A DNA stretch of 64,000 nucleotides from Cyanobacteriota bacterium (GTDB taxonomy: Bacteria > Cyanobacteriota > Vampirovibrionia > Vampirovibrionales > Vampirovibrionaceae). The stretch is taken from assembly GCA_019751815.1 (NCBI GenBank), contig JAIEMW010000004.1:601933-665932 (forward strand), written 5' to 3'. The notes beneath the pieces are model-generated. The model had not been told where the DNA came from, made no database searches, and worked only from the letters and a program-made list of their open reading frames with translations. How positions within the stretch are numbered: position 1 is the first letter of the stretch; each line of letters opens with the position of its first letter. The position numbers and the translations under genes were made by a program. Below, in pieces: positions 16,085-25,381 of this stretch.

Positions 16085-18010
16085 ATGCTGACAAACGTTT
16101 TGACACAATACAACCTAACAGCCAATCTGGGTTTGTTAATTGCGTCCCTGATGGTGCTTGTCCGCCATGTGGCTTTGCTGCTGTGGGCAGAAAAAGGCCG
16201 TAAATACGATTTGGTCAAAAAACTCTATAAGGTGAATGTGGATTATGACGTCAAAGTGCTGATTGCCTTTGATAATCCGGTTCAAATCTCTGCATTGCTT
16301 GAGCTACTGAAGGCATTGGATGAGCAAGAATACCCTCGGGAAAAGATTCAGGTCCACGTGGGGACTTGGGCCGACTGGATTGATGACCTTGACATCCAAC
16401 TCTCCTCCGTCAAGCTTCAGATATGGTCTTGCCAAGCCTCCCATAAATCAGGACGCGGTGGACTCACGCCTTGGTTAATCGATCGCTGCCTGGCCAATAC
16501 CAATGGCGGCGGGCTATTGGTGTTTTTAAAACCGACGGATATGGTAAAACCTGATTTTATTCAAAACGTGGTGAGCAAAGGGATGGACGCTTTTGTCTTG
16601 CAAGGCTATGTGGGCAGCAAACGCAGAATTCAAACGCCTTGGGGCCAGTTTTGTAGCCTTTCGTCACGTCTGTTTAACCGGGTAAACAATGCGGGACATT
16701 ACCATTTGGGGATGACCGCTCGCCTGTTGGATACGGGTTGGGCCATTAAGCAAGAAGTGCTCGAGATGATCCCCTACCGACAAGCCAGTGACGCCTGGGA
16801 CACAATGGAGTACACAATCAGACTGAATCTGGCGGGGTTCCGAGTGAGCTGGGCGCCCAATGTGGTTGTCTTTTCCGATCATGACTGGACGTTGTGGCAG
16901 TTGGTTAAGCAGACCATCAATACAGTTGGGAACCGACTATTTCTCTTGACCCGCTATGGTTCTGCGATGCTATTGGGCAGCGTGATGAAGATGGACGGCA
17001 ATTTAGCCGAATTACTTTTTTCGACTCTCACAATTCCGGCCTTTGTGTTGGGCAGTCTCTTTATGTTGTTTATGCTGACGGATTTGACAGGGCTGACTGA
17101 AATTGGCTCTTCTATAACCTGGGGGGTTCTGGCTGTCGCTGTTTTGGTAAGCCATCTTTTGGGGATGGTTGTGGCCAGAGCAAAACCGCAAGATTACTGG
17201 GTTACTTTATTCTGGACGCCGGTGGTCTACTTTTTAGGGGCATTGATCCTCCCCTTTGTCTTGATCAGTCTTGTGGTTGACAGTGTGCTTAAGCCCAAAG
17301 TCGCTGCTGACAAACGCTATGCGGCCCAAGCAACCCGCTTTAACGAAGAACTCCCTGCAGTGACTCATAGCTCGGTTAATCATGACGAAGCTGTTGGTCT
17401 AAGCGGACTCCAGCGGTCGGCTCGCCAGCAGGAACTGCCTCCCTTGCTGGAGCCACAACAGCCACAACAACCGAGCAGAACCTCTCAGGGCCCAGAAATA
17501 GGCCGAGAGACAGGCCAAGAGACAGGCCAAGAGACAGGCATGATCCAGCCCAGAGCATGGACCAAAGAACCTCGGCAGACCTCAAAGTCCATTGAGCTGA
17601 GTAACGGGAAGAAGCGACTGAAGTGCTTGCTGCATACCAAGACCGAGTTTTCTGCCGAAGGCGCAGCGACTTACCAAATGACGTTGGAATACAAGACAGT
17701 CTCGTTTCAGACATCCAAATACCGGATTGAAGATCAGGCCTTTTATGAGCTGCAGGCCAAGCTGAGCGATAAGGGTTTGACCGTGATGACGTGCGGTAGT
17801 TGTGGTTATTTTTATAACCCCACTGCGGATGTGCCGGATACGATGGTGAATACAGGGGTGTGTCTTTACGGCAAACAGGGTAGAGAAGTGGATCTCACCA
17901 CAGATGCAGTCACAGTCGTCAGTGCCGCCTGTGAGCATCACGGTAATTTGGCAGAACGAGACAAAATTGTCCGCTTTTGGCGTGATAGTCTTGCCAATCC
18001 AGTGCCGTAA
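16085..18010 (+). CDS. GT2-like membrane glycosyltransferase with Cys-rich C-terminal domain
   Basis: 641 residues. An N-terminal helix is followed by a GT-A type domain (about 50-270) resembling family 2 synthases: VKVLIAFDNPVQISALLELL, LVFLKPTDMVKPDF where a DxD motif is expected, and AWDTMEYTIRLNLAGFRVSW where the TED motif is expected. Two membrane-segment groups follow (about 320-410). After a Gln/Glu/Thr-rich linker with three GRETGQETGQETG-like units comes a domain (about 510-641) with C570-x2-C573, C593 and C616-E-H-H. The catalytic acidic motifs look altered, so activity cannot be assumed. The C-terminal part may bind zinc or an iron-sulphur cluster. It ends 6 bases from the convergent purH. 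Confidence 0.7.
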   Translation: MLTNVLTQYNLTANLGLLIASLMVLVRHVALLLWAEKGRKYDLVKKLYKVNVDYDVKVLIAFDNPVQISALLELLKALDEQEYPREKIQVHVGTWADWIDDLDIQLSSVKLQIWSCQASHKSGRGGLTPWLIDRCLANTNGGGLLVFLKPTDMVKPDFIQNVVSKGMDAFVLQGYVGSKRRIQTPWGQFCSLSSRLFNRVNNAGHYHLGMTARLLDTGWAIKQEVLEMIPYRQASDAWDTMEYTIRLNLAGFRVSWAPNVVVFSDHDWTLWQLVKQTINTVGNRLFLLTRYGSAMLLGSVMKMDGNLAELLFSTLTIPAFVLGSLFMLFMLTDLTGLTEIGSSITWGVLAVAVLVSHLLGMVVARAKPQDYWVTLFWTPVVYFLGALILPFVLISLVVDSVLKPKVAADKRYAAQATRFNEELPAVTHSSVNHDEAVGLSGLQRSARQQELPPLLEPQQPQQPSRTSQGPEIGRETGQETGQETGMIQPRAWTKEPRQTSKSIELSNGKKRLKCLLHTKTEFSAEGAATYQMTLEYKTVSFQTSKYRIEDQAFYELQAKLSDKGLTVMTCGSCGYFYNPTADVPDTMVNTGVCLYGKQGREVDLTTDAVTVVSAACEHHGNLAERDKIVRFWRDSLANPVP

Positions 18011-18016
18011 GCCAAC

Positions 18017-19612
18017 TTAGTGTTTAAAAACCCGGACACCTGTTTGAATCATAGACAGGCCGTATTGGTTGGCCAGTTTTAAGACGGCTTCATCTTTGAT
18101 ACTACCCCCAGGCTGAATAATGGCACTAATTCTGGCCTGTACAGCAGCGTGGATGTTATCTTCGTGGGGGAGAAAGCCATCTGAGGCCATCACCGCATCT
18201 TTGGCCTCATCACAGGCGGTGCGTAAGGCGCTTTCCAGTGCCCCAATGCGGCTGGTTTGTCCAACCCCAATGCCGACAGTACGTCCGTCTTTGGCCAGAA
18301 CAATGGCGTTGGACTTAGCGTGTTTTACAATTTTCCAGGCAAAACGTAAGTCTTCAATCTGATCTAACGTGGGTTTTTTTTGTGTGACACAGGTGAGTCC
18401 ACGCTCTGTCAGTGCATCCAAATCACTGTCTTCCGGGGTAAGGCTGTCTTGGGCTAAGTACCAGCCTTTTTCCAGGGGGCGAAGCTCTTGCAGAGGCAGT
18501 GGTGCTGTAGCCGTATGGGGTGTCTTCTTCACCAGGCGAAGGTTCTTTTTGCTGGAGAGGAGTGCCAGGGCGTCAGGCTCAAAACCGGGGGCAATAATGA
18601 CTTCTAAAAATACATCTTTCAGCTCCGTCGCGGTTTTTAGATCTAACGGCTGATTTAAGGCCACAACACCGCCAAAGGCACTGAGAGAATCGCAGAAAAA
18701 GGCGGTGTGGTAGGCATCAGAGATGCCTCGTTTAGAGATGGCCACACCACAAGGGTTATTGTGCTTGATAATCGCGCAGGCTGCCTCTGTGGTGAATTCT
18801 TGGACAATATTCCAGCCTGCTTCCATATCCAATAAATTGTTATAGGACAGGTCTTTGCCTTGGATCTGATCGTAGGGAGGGATACCAGCCGGATCGACAC
18901 TGTACAAGGCGGCGTGCTGATGAGGGTTTTCCCCGTATCGTAAATCCTGCACCTTGTGTAAGGAGAGGGTCAGCGTTTCTGTCGCTTGAGACGTTTTTGT
19001 TTGAGAAGGGTCCGTTTGAGCAGGTGAGGATTGGCCGTAAATTGTAGAGGCGATACATTGTTCGTAAGCCAAAGACCGGGCAAAGGCTTGTCGGGCTAAA
19101 TGGTGACGGAATGAGTCACTGGTTTCCCCGTTGCCGAGCTTGAGTTCTTGGAGAAAGGGGGTGTATTGTTCTGGGCTGCAGAGGACAGTGACATGATCCG
19201 CGTTTTTAGCCGCAGCGCGGAGCAGAGCAGACCCGCCAATGTCGATGGCATCAATTTTTTGGGTACTTTCGTAAGGATACAGATTGACGACCACAGTATC
19301 TACTGTAAATGGAAGAGAATCACGGTCTTCAATAGTATGGGCCAAAATGCTAGCAAAAACAGCGGGATGAAGGGTTTTCACCCGACCGCCGAGCAGCTCA
19401 TCAAACCCAGTGATCGTGCTGAGATCAGTGACGGGGATGTTATGCGAGCGCAGATACTCTGCAGTGCCTCCGGTGGCCAGTACTTGATACTCATAGCTTT
19501 GGATAAGGGCTTCTGCAAGGGTTTCTAGTTTGGATTTATCGTAGACGCTGACCAGCGCAATGGGACGAGTGGGATCAAGCCCAACGTCTGAAATATCGTG
19601 AAAGTCTGTCAT
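18017..19612 (-). CDS. purH: Bifunctional AICAR formyltransferase / IMP cyclohydrolase
   Basis: 531 residues. The N-terminal IMP cyclohydrolase region has IALVSVYDK, LATGGTAEYL and GGRVKTLHPAVFASIL. The C-terminal AICAR transformylase region has LRYGENPHQHAALY, NNPCGVA, AWKIVKHAKSNAIV and IQPGGSIKDEAV. It catalyses the last two steps of IMP synthesis. The stretch after KTLHP, normally carrying the K/AxHGGIL pattern, reads AVFASIL, an unusual change next to the cyclohydrolase site. It is monocistronic as far as can be seen. Confidence 0.95.
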   Translation of the reverse strand: MTDFHDISDVGLDPTRPIALVSVYDKSKLETLAEALIQSYEYQVLATGGTAEYLRSHNIPVTDLSTITGFDELLGGRVKTLHPAVFASILAHTIEDRDSLPFTVDTVVVNLYPYESTQKIDAIDIGGSALLRAAAKNADHVTVLCSPEQYTPFLQELKLGNGETSDSFRHHLARQAFARSLAYEQCIASTIYGQSSPAQTDPSQTKTSQATETLTLSLHKVQDLRYGENPHQHAALYSVDPAGIPPYDQIQGKDLSYNNLLDMEAGWNIVQEFTTEAACAIIKHNNPCGVAISKRGISDAYHTAFFCDSLSAFGGVVALNQPLDLKTATELKDVFLEVIIAPGFEPDALALLSSKKNLRLVKKTPHTATAPLPLQELRPLEKGWYLAQDSLTPEDSDLDALTERGLTCVTQKKPTLDQIEDLRFAWKIVKHAKSNAIVLAKDGRTVGIGVGQTSRIGALESALRTACDEAKDAVMASDGFLPHEDNIHAAVQARISAIIQPGGSIKDEAVLKLANQYGLSMIQTGVRVFKH

Positions 19613-19715
19613 AAGGCATTAAATCCTGAATTGGGTTGCGTGTCACAGGCGAGTTCGTGTTTAATAACGAGGCTTATTCTATCTAAAACAGAGAAAAGAG
19701 AACAGGATTCCCGTA

Positions 19716-20042
19716 ATGACGGTCCCACAGGCTACTTATAGCGAGACAGATTTTTTCACGTATCTGTGTGATCAATGCAGCACGCCTTTTTGTGAGCGGG
19801 TGCACATCCTAAACTTAGTCCTTAGCTATGTCGACGATGAGTACTGCCTCAACTGCTTAGTCAGTATGCAGCCAGGAGCTTCAGGAAGTATAGACGGACC
19901 CCAAACGCCGGTTTCTACAGAAACCTGGGTATCTCAGATGTTAACCTATGTGATGGCGCGAGACTGCTTTAAAACCCCGTGGGAGTCTTTTGAAACAGCA
20001 GCGTGTCCTGGCAAGCCAATCCATCAGTGTTTTTGCGGATAA
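19716..20042 (+). CDS. Small Cys-rich protein coupled to TusA, unrecognised
   Basis: 108 residues from ATG at 19716, preceded by AGGA at 8 bases. It contains nine cysteines. Two pairs (C18-x2-C21 and C44-x2-C47, the latter in VDDEYCLNCLV) look like a zinc ribbon. The rest includes CFKTPWESF and a CFCG C-terminus. Only four bases separate its stop from the TusA start, so translation is probably coupled. It is likely a partner in sulphur handling or metal binding. This pairing is an inference from position and cysteine content. Confidence 0.65.
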   Translation: MTVPQATYSETDFFTYLCDQCSTPFCERVHILNLVLSYVDDEYCLNCLVSMQPGASGSIDGPQTPVSTETWVSQMLTYVMARDCFKTPWESFETAACPGKPIHQCFCG

Positions 20043-20046
20043 TACA

Positions 20047-20346
20047 ATGAGCAACGAAAAGACCACGCCAATGCAAAACAACAGGATGCCGTTTTTGGAT
20101 CTGCGGCAGAGCAAGTGCCCGCTCAACTTTGTCCAAACCAAACTGGCGCTGGAAAAACTCCCTGAGGGCGGGCAACTCGAGGTTTGGATTCAGTTGGGCG
20201 GAGAATCCGCGCTGAATATCCCCAAAAGCTTATCGCAGGAAGGGCACCTGGTTTTGCGCCAGGAAAGAGATGAACCCGCAGGCTATGAGCGGCTCTGGAT
20301 ACAAAAAGGCCGAGCAACTGAAAATAGTGTTGTTGAAGAACGCTAA
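20047..20346 (+). CDS. TusA/SirA family sulfurtransferase, cyanobacterial type
   Basis: 99 residues from ATG at 20047. The TusA fold is seen as FLDLRQSKCPLNFVQTKLAL, then LEVWIQLGGESALNIPKSL. The reactive cysteine is C24 in CPLNFV, the cyanobacterial form of the CPxP motif. TusA proteins pass persulphide sulphur between enzymes, for example in tRNA thiolation and molybdopterin or Fe-S work. It directly follows the Cys-rich gene. Its stop shares bases with the stop of the convergent HD gene (20343-20345). Confidence 0.85.
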   Translation: MSNEKTTPMQNNRMPFLDLRQSKCPLNFVQTKLALEKLPEGGQLEVWIQLGGESALNIPKSLSQEGHLVLRQERDEPAGYERLWIQKGRATENSVVEER

Positions 20347-21353
20347 GAAACTAGCTCAAAGCGGCTCTCGTCGTGATAGTTTGCCATTTCGATAAACATT
20401 GCCAGTAGCTCTGGGTGGAAGCTACGTGCTCCTTCAGAGAGCATGATTTTAATGGCTTTTTGCGAAGCAATGGCTTCTTTGTAAGGCCGTTTGGAGGTTA
20501 ACGCGTCGTAAACATCTGCAATTTTGACAATGTGAGAATACGGATGAATCTCATTTCCAGACAAGTTGTTGGGATAGCCGCCCCCGCCAAACATTTCCTG
20601 ATGCTCCAGTGCGGGTCGGGCAATGTCATCGGACAGCTTGAGCGAATCGCGAATAATGCGGTAGCCAAGCCCTGGGTGGAGTTTCATCACTTCAAACTCT
20701 TTTTCACTGAGACGACCGGGTTTAAACATAATACGTTTGGGAATCAGCAGCTTTCCTAGATCGTGAATAATTGATGCCAGACCGATTTCACGGATTTCTT
20801 TTTTCCCGAAACCTGCTTTCATGGCCAGCGCTACCGCCAAGGCAGAGACTTCCATCGTGTGAGAATAGGTAAATTGGTCACGCACTCTCATTTGACTGAG
20901 ATATTGGAGTTGATCGGCCTTTGTGGTGACTTCACAGACCAGTTTATCGGCAAGGAGTTCACACAAGGCAACATCAGGAGCAGCTCCTCGTCGAATACCG
21001 TCGAGGAAATAACGCATCGATTTCAGGAAGGAGTCTGATAACGCTGGATCGAGTATGCCAGGTTGTTCCTGTTCAAAGGCTTCTCGGACCAATCTCTTTT
21101 TCTCGTCATCAGCAGAGTCAACGGGCATCGTCATAAAGACGCCCTCGTGCTCAAAATATTCTGTGGGCGTGCCTGTAAAATCTTTGGGAAGATTGGCCTG
21201 GTCACGGTATAGCCGTAGGCCTTTCATCTCGGTGAGTTCAGCGTCATTCAGTCTGTAACCAGACCGGTAAATCACTTCCCCGTCACAACCATACAAGTCA
21301 AAACCCAGACGGCTTGACCCTAAAAGTTCATCAAATGAGACCGCAATCAGCAT
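20343..21353 (-). CDS. HD-GYP-like phosphohydrolase
   Basis: 336 residues from ATG at 21353, with GGAGGAG about 12 bases upstream. TTG at 21383 is also possible. The C-terminal half is an HD domain with SHTMEVSALAVALA, IIHDLGKLLIP (H197, D198), LHPGLGYRII and EHQEMFGGGGYPNNLSG. In canonical HD-GYP cyclic-di-GMP phosphodiesterases the last motif is HHExxDGxGYP; here E, D and the second H are changed (HQ and G), so its substrate or activity may differ. The N-terminal 160 residues are not recognised and have no receiver domain. The gene ends in a shared stop with TusA. Confidence 0.75.
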   Translation of the reverse strand: MLIAVSFDELLGSSRLGFDLYGCDGEVIYRSGYRLNDAELTEMKGLRLYRDQANLPKDFTGTPTEYFEHEGVFMTMPVDSADDEKKRLVREAFEQEQPGILDPALSDSFLKSMRYFLDGIRRGAAPDVALCELLADKLVCEVTTKADQLQYLSQMRVRDQFTYSHTMEVSALAVALAMKAGFGKKEIREIGLASIIHDLGKLLIPKRIMFKPGRLSEKEFEVMKLHPGLGYRIIRDSLKLSDDIARPALEHQEMFGGGGYPNNLSGNEIHPYSHIVKIADVYDALTSKRPYKEAIASQKAIKIMLSEGARSFHPELLAMFIEMANYHDESRFELVS

Positions 21354-21560
21354 AGGAGCGGTAGTCTCCTCCAACAGTTCCAAACAATCCGCTTATAGTG
21401 TCCTACTGCGAGAATCAGAGTGAACATGATCCAAGACAGTGTTCCGACTTTTAGAGTGTCGGCAGTTGGCAGCAAATATTAAATTTTTAGGGTGCCCGTA
21501 AAAACTTTTGTAAAGAATGACCGCCAGGACGTTTAAACACTGTGATTGTAATAAAACAAG

Positions 21561-23801
21561 CTATAGTGACTTGCCACCAGGTTTCGCCACACGGAACTGA
21601 TGCCGTTTAACGGAAATCACGTCTGGAACCTTACGAATGGCCTGCTGAACACGTTCAAGGTGATCCACATTCTCAACATCAATGGTCACTTCGATAATGG
21701 CCGTATTGTCTTCATGCATGCGGACCTTGGTGTTGGATAGATTGGTTCGGGTGTCTGCAATTTTCCCCAAGATATCTTTCAAAACCCCGACACGGTCAAT
21801 CACATGGGCCTCTAGTTTAACAGAATGCTTGTTAGAAGCCTGCTTTTCTGCAGCTTTTCGTCCCCATTCAACAACCATCTGCCGGTCCGGATTCACATGG
21901 GACAGATTGCTACAGTCATCCCGGTGAACCATCACCCCACGAGAGCGGGTCACAACCCCGATAATCTCTTCACCCGGCACAGGGGAGCAACATTTGGCCA
22001 GATGGTAAAGCATGCCTTGTAGCCCGTCAATTTCACTGTCTTTGCCGCTTTGCTGAACGGGCCGCATCTTGGGAACAGCGCGCTGTGAGTTTTGCCCGCT
22101 GTCGTCTACATTGTTTGCGGCTGATGCCCCATGAGCTGTGTATTTTTTGAGCCGGTTAATCACTCTGGGGGCATTGATTTCGCCAGCACCCAGGGCGGTA
22201 AATAAATCCTCTACTGAGGTATAATTTAGTTCTTTAGCTGTATCCACCATACGACCGGAACGTATCAGCTCTTCGACCCCGTTTTTGGTCAACTCTGCTT
22301 CAATTAACTGGCGGCCTTGGGCTTCATGCTCTTCTTTAAAGTTCTTTTTAAACCATTGGCGAATGCGGGTTTTGGCCTGCTGCGTCTGAACAAACTTAAT
22401 CCAGTCGAGTCGCGGGGTGCTGCGTTTGTTGGTGAGGATATCCACAATGTCTCCGTTATGGAGTTCGTAATCCAGCGTGACAATTTTGCCGTTTACTTTG
22501 GCCCCGGTACAGGTGTTGCCAACTTCTGTATGAATTCTGTAAGCAAAATCCACGGGGGTAGAGCCTCTGGGGAGATCCACTACCTTGCCTTTCGGGCTAA
22601 ACACGAAGACCTCATCTCGAAAGAGGTCGAGTTTCACCGAGTCAACGTATTCTTGGGCATCATCTGCCGACTCTTTCATTTCTATCATTTGTTTCAGCCA
22701 GGAGAGTTTTTGATCGTCTGAGGTGGCTGCACTGGCGCTGCTGCCTGTCTCTTTATATTTCCAATGGGCGGCAATCCCGTATTCTGCGATTCGGTGCATT
22801 TCTTTGGTGCGGATTTGTACTTCCAGAGGCTGTCCGTAAGGCCCAATTACAGTGGTATGGAGTGATTGATACAAGTTACTTTTCGGCATGGCGATGTAGT
22901 CTTTAAAGCGTCCAGGAATGGGCTTGAAGGCGTTATGAACCACACCAAGAACCTCATAACACTCTCGCTCATTGGAAACAATCACTCTGACTGCGCTGAG
23001 ATCGTAGACGTCTTGTACTTTCTTTTGTCGGGTGAGCATTTTTTTATAAATGCTGTAATAGTTTTTCACGCGACCGTAGACTTTGGCTTCAATTTGAGAG
23101 GGTTGTAACTGGGATTGAATTCTTTCCGTCACTTGCTCTAGGGTTTTTTCCCATTCTGCCTTCGATTGTGAAATTTCGGCTTCAATTTCGCGGTACTTTT
23201 CTTCGTTAAGGTAGAGGAGTGACAGATCTTCGAGTTCGGCCCGGATTTTACCCATCCCCATGCGGTTGGCCAGAGGGGCAAAAATTTCGAGCGTTTCTGC
23301 GGAAATTTTGAGCTGTTTTTCGGGCTTCATAAAGCAGAGCGTTCTCATGTTATGCAGTCGGTCACCCAACTTAACCAAAATAACCCGAATATCATTGGCC
23401 ATTGCCAAAAACATCCGCCGGAAATTTTCGGCTTGTCGTTCTTCTGCCGAAGAAAACTCGAATTTTCCTAACTTAGTGACCCCTTCCACGATGGTAGTGA
23501 CTTCTTCTCCAAAACGTTTCTGGAGTTCGGCAGATGTGGCAGGGGTGTCCTCAAGCACATCATGGAGGATGGCCGCCTGCAGGGTGGGGATATCGACCTG
23601 AATATCGGATAAAATCAGGGCCACGCTGACAGGATGCACAATATAGTTTTCATTATTCTTTCGGCGTTGCCCCTCATGCATCTGCCGGCCGTATTCAAAA
23701 GCTAATCGAACCAGCTCAATCTCTTCTGGAGACCGTTTCTGCTGGGTAAGGGTTTGGCTTAATTCAGAAAATAGCGCGTCTTCCGACAAAGGAGCTGTCA
23801 T
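21561..23801 (-). CDS. rel: Bifunctional (p)ppGpp synthetase/hydrolase
   Basis: 746 residues, the full RelA/SpoT length. The hydrolase HD domain has H80-D81 and E84-D85 in ILHDVLEDT. The synthetase domain includes VYGRVKNYYSIYKKM and the substrate segment YIAMPKSNLYQSLHTTVIGP. A TGS domain (KVVDLPRGSTPVDFAYRIH) and a C-terminal ACT domain follow. It makes and degrades the stringent-response alarmone. A run of short tandem repeats precedes the gene. The start is ATG at 23801 with no obvious SD. Confidence 0.95.
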   Translation of the reverse strand: MTAPLSEDALFSELSQTLTQQKRSPEEIELVRLAFEYGRQMHEGQRRKNNENYIVHPVSVALILSDIQVDIPTLQAAILHDVLEDTPATSAELQKRFGEEVTTIVEGVTKLGKFEFSSAEERQAENFRRMFLAMANDIRVILVKLGDRLHNMRTLCFMKPEKQLKISAETLEIFAPLANRMGMGKIRAELEDLSLLYLNEEKYREIEAEISQSKAEWEKTLEQVTERIQSQLQPSQIEAKVYGRVKNYYSIYKKMLTRQKKVQDVYDLSAVRVIVSNERECYEVLGVVHNAFKPIPGRFKDYIAMPKSNLYQSLHTTVIGPYGQPLEVQIRTKEMHRIAEYGIAAHWKYKETGSSASAATSDDQKLSWLKQMIEMKESADDAQEYVDSVKLDLFRDEVFVFSPKGKVVDLPRGSTPVDFAYRIHTEVGNTCTGAKVNGKIVTLDYELHNGDIVDILTNKRSTPRLDWIKFVQTQQAKTRIRQWFKKNFKEEHEAQGRQLIEAELTKNGVEELIRSGRMVDTAKELNYTSVEDLFTALGAGEINAPRVINRLKKYTAHGASAANNVDDSGQNSQRAVPKMRPVQQSGKDSEIDGLQGMLYHLAKCCSPVPGEEIIGVVTRSRGVMVHRDDCSNLSHVNPDRQMVVEWGRKAAEKQASNKHSVKLEAHVIDRVGVLKDILGKIADTRTNLSNTKVRMHEDNTAIIEVTIDVENVDHLERVQQAIRKVPDVISVKRHQFRVAKPGGKSL

Positions 23802-23872
23802 CGCATCAATCGTCTCAAGTCATCCGTTTCAAGTCATCTATTTCAAGTTATTCTAAACGTTTTTGCCGTGAC

Positions 23873-25324
23873 TTAGAAGCGGCCTGTCTTCAGGTAGTTC
23901 TTTAAATCGTGTAATAACCATTGATTCGGGGTGCGTTTGCCCTCGGTTGGGTGGCACATATCTTGGGTGTTTATCTTTTTGGGTGTCAGTAACGGCGGGA
24001 TGTAATCACCAATGTGCATATGGTTGAGGTTATAAAACAGGCGAACCTTAGGGACGTCAACGGCCTTGAGTAAGCCTTCTAGATCTTCACTGTAGGGGGT
24101 TTTTCTTGCCGGCAAAAACAACATACTGCTTAGAGGAATTACCCCGTCATTGTAACGATACAGGTTAATCACTTTGCCCTCTGGAGAATCGGGAGTGTAA
24201 GTGGGAATATTATTGAGCTGGAGGTTTGTGTAATCAAATACGGCGTGGACAGAAAATCCGTAAAACGGAATAAAACTGCCAACAACGGCTTTCGGTAATT
24301 TACGGGTGTCTTCGACCAGCTTGATGGGGGCTTCTAACAGAGAGATCTTATCGGCCTCTTCGGTCGAGTGGTTGGGAAGATAGCTGGCATAAACCAAGAG
24401 TTTCTCTTTAAAGCGGGGGGTGGTTTCAGGCTCTCTATAGACTTCCATGGAAGGCAGCACCAGGTCTCCTTTGACGATATGCTGCTTAAACTGTGGCTTG
24501 GAGTGATCAAAATTGTCCCAGCTCAGTCCGCGTCTCAGATTACTTTTGTCAAACAAGTAAAACCGGTAAATCGCTCTATCCCATAGAGCTCGGATGGGTG
24601 AACGCAGGCCCGGGGCCAGAAATTGGGTAAACCAGTCTGGGTCAAAAATAGGAGAGCCATGAAAGGGAACTGCAATGGCAATGACTTTTTCAACCCGATC
24701 ATACACGGCATCATCTTCCATGGCGGTGCGTGCAATAATCCCGCCCAGACTGTAACCAATTAAAATGGGTTTTTTGGGAAGATGTGAGGTCGTTGAGTCA
24801 GATTCAGAAATGTTTTCTGGGCTAAATATGGCCATAAAGTCCTTGGTAAAATCATCAGACTGCTCACTCACTTCATTGCGAGAGTCATAAATAAAGGCAT
24901 AAAGCTTACAGTGGCTCTGGAAATAGGCGTTTTTCTTAGATTCTTTTCTAAATTTGCTCCACCAGGCCCCGTTTTGAAATTCTTCTGCTCGGCCGGGAAT
25001 CAGGATCACAGGGACGCGGTCTCCCAAAGGGGAGGACTCAAACTGATAGATGTGATTGAGCGAATGTCGTTTTCTATATTGCACCAGAGGGACAGCAGTG
25101 AGATTGACCTGACCTGAGCACTGACTGCCAACACATGGGTTTGAAGGGTGTGCTGAAGGGTTTTTTGAAAGGTTTGTACTCTCTGCCCAAACGACGTGAT
25201 AAAATAAGCCCGCGCTAAAAAGGCATACAAAAAGGCAGGCAAAAAAGCCGGCCCTTTGGAACGAGAGGGCGCTTAATCTGCTGAATCTCAATTTGCTTAA
25301 TCTATCTAGGGGTCGCATTTGCAT
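23873..25324 (-). CDS. Secreted alpha/beta-hydrolase, lipase-like
   Basis: 483 residues. A hydrophobic N-terminal stretch (about 24-47, then VWAES) looks like a signal peptide or anchor. The oxyanion-loop pattern PVILIPGRAEEF and the nucleophile elbow ILIGYSLGG (S192) mark an alpha/beta-hydrolase of the lipase or PGAP1-like group that acts on membrane lipids or GPI-like anchors. The C-terminal half has aspartates and a terminal histidine (NLNHMHIGDY) that could complete the triad. The substrate is unknown. It lies downstream of the rel gene on the same strand, 71 bases away. Confidence 0.75.
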   Translation of the reverse strand: MQMRPLDRLSKLRFSRLSALSFQRAGFFACLFVCLFSAGLFYHVVWAESTNLSKNPSAHPSNPCVGSQCSGQVNLTAVPLVQYRKRHSLNHIYQFESSPLGDRVPVILIPGRAEEFQNGAWWSKFRKESKKNAYFQSHCKLYAFIYDSRNEVSEQSDDFTKDFMAIFSPENISESDSTTSHLPKKPILIGYSLGGIIARTAMEDDAVYDRVEKVIAIAVPFHGSPIFDPDWFTQFLAPGLRSPIRALWDRAIYRFYLFDKSNLRRGLSWDNFDHSKPQFKQHIVKGDLVLPSMEVYREPETTPRFKEKLLVYASYLPNHSTEEADKISLLEAPIKLVEDTRKLPKAVVGSFIPFYGFSVHAVFDYTNLQLNNIPTYTPDSPEGKVINLYRYNDGVIPLSSMLFLPARKTPYSEDLEGLLKAVDVPKVRLFYNLNHMHIGDYIPPLLTPKKINTQDMCHPTEGKRTPNQWLLHDLKNYLKTGRF

Positions 25325-25381
25325 ACTCTAGCATAACTATAGCGGATGATTTTTGTGCCAGTTTTTCTAGAAAGAATTTTG

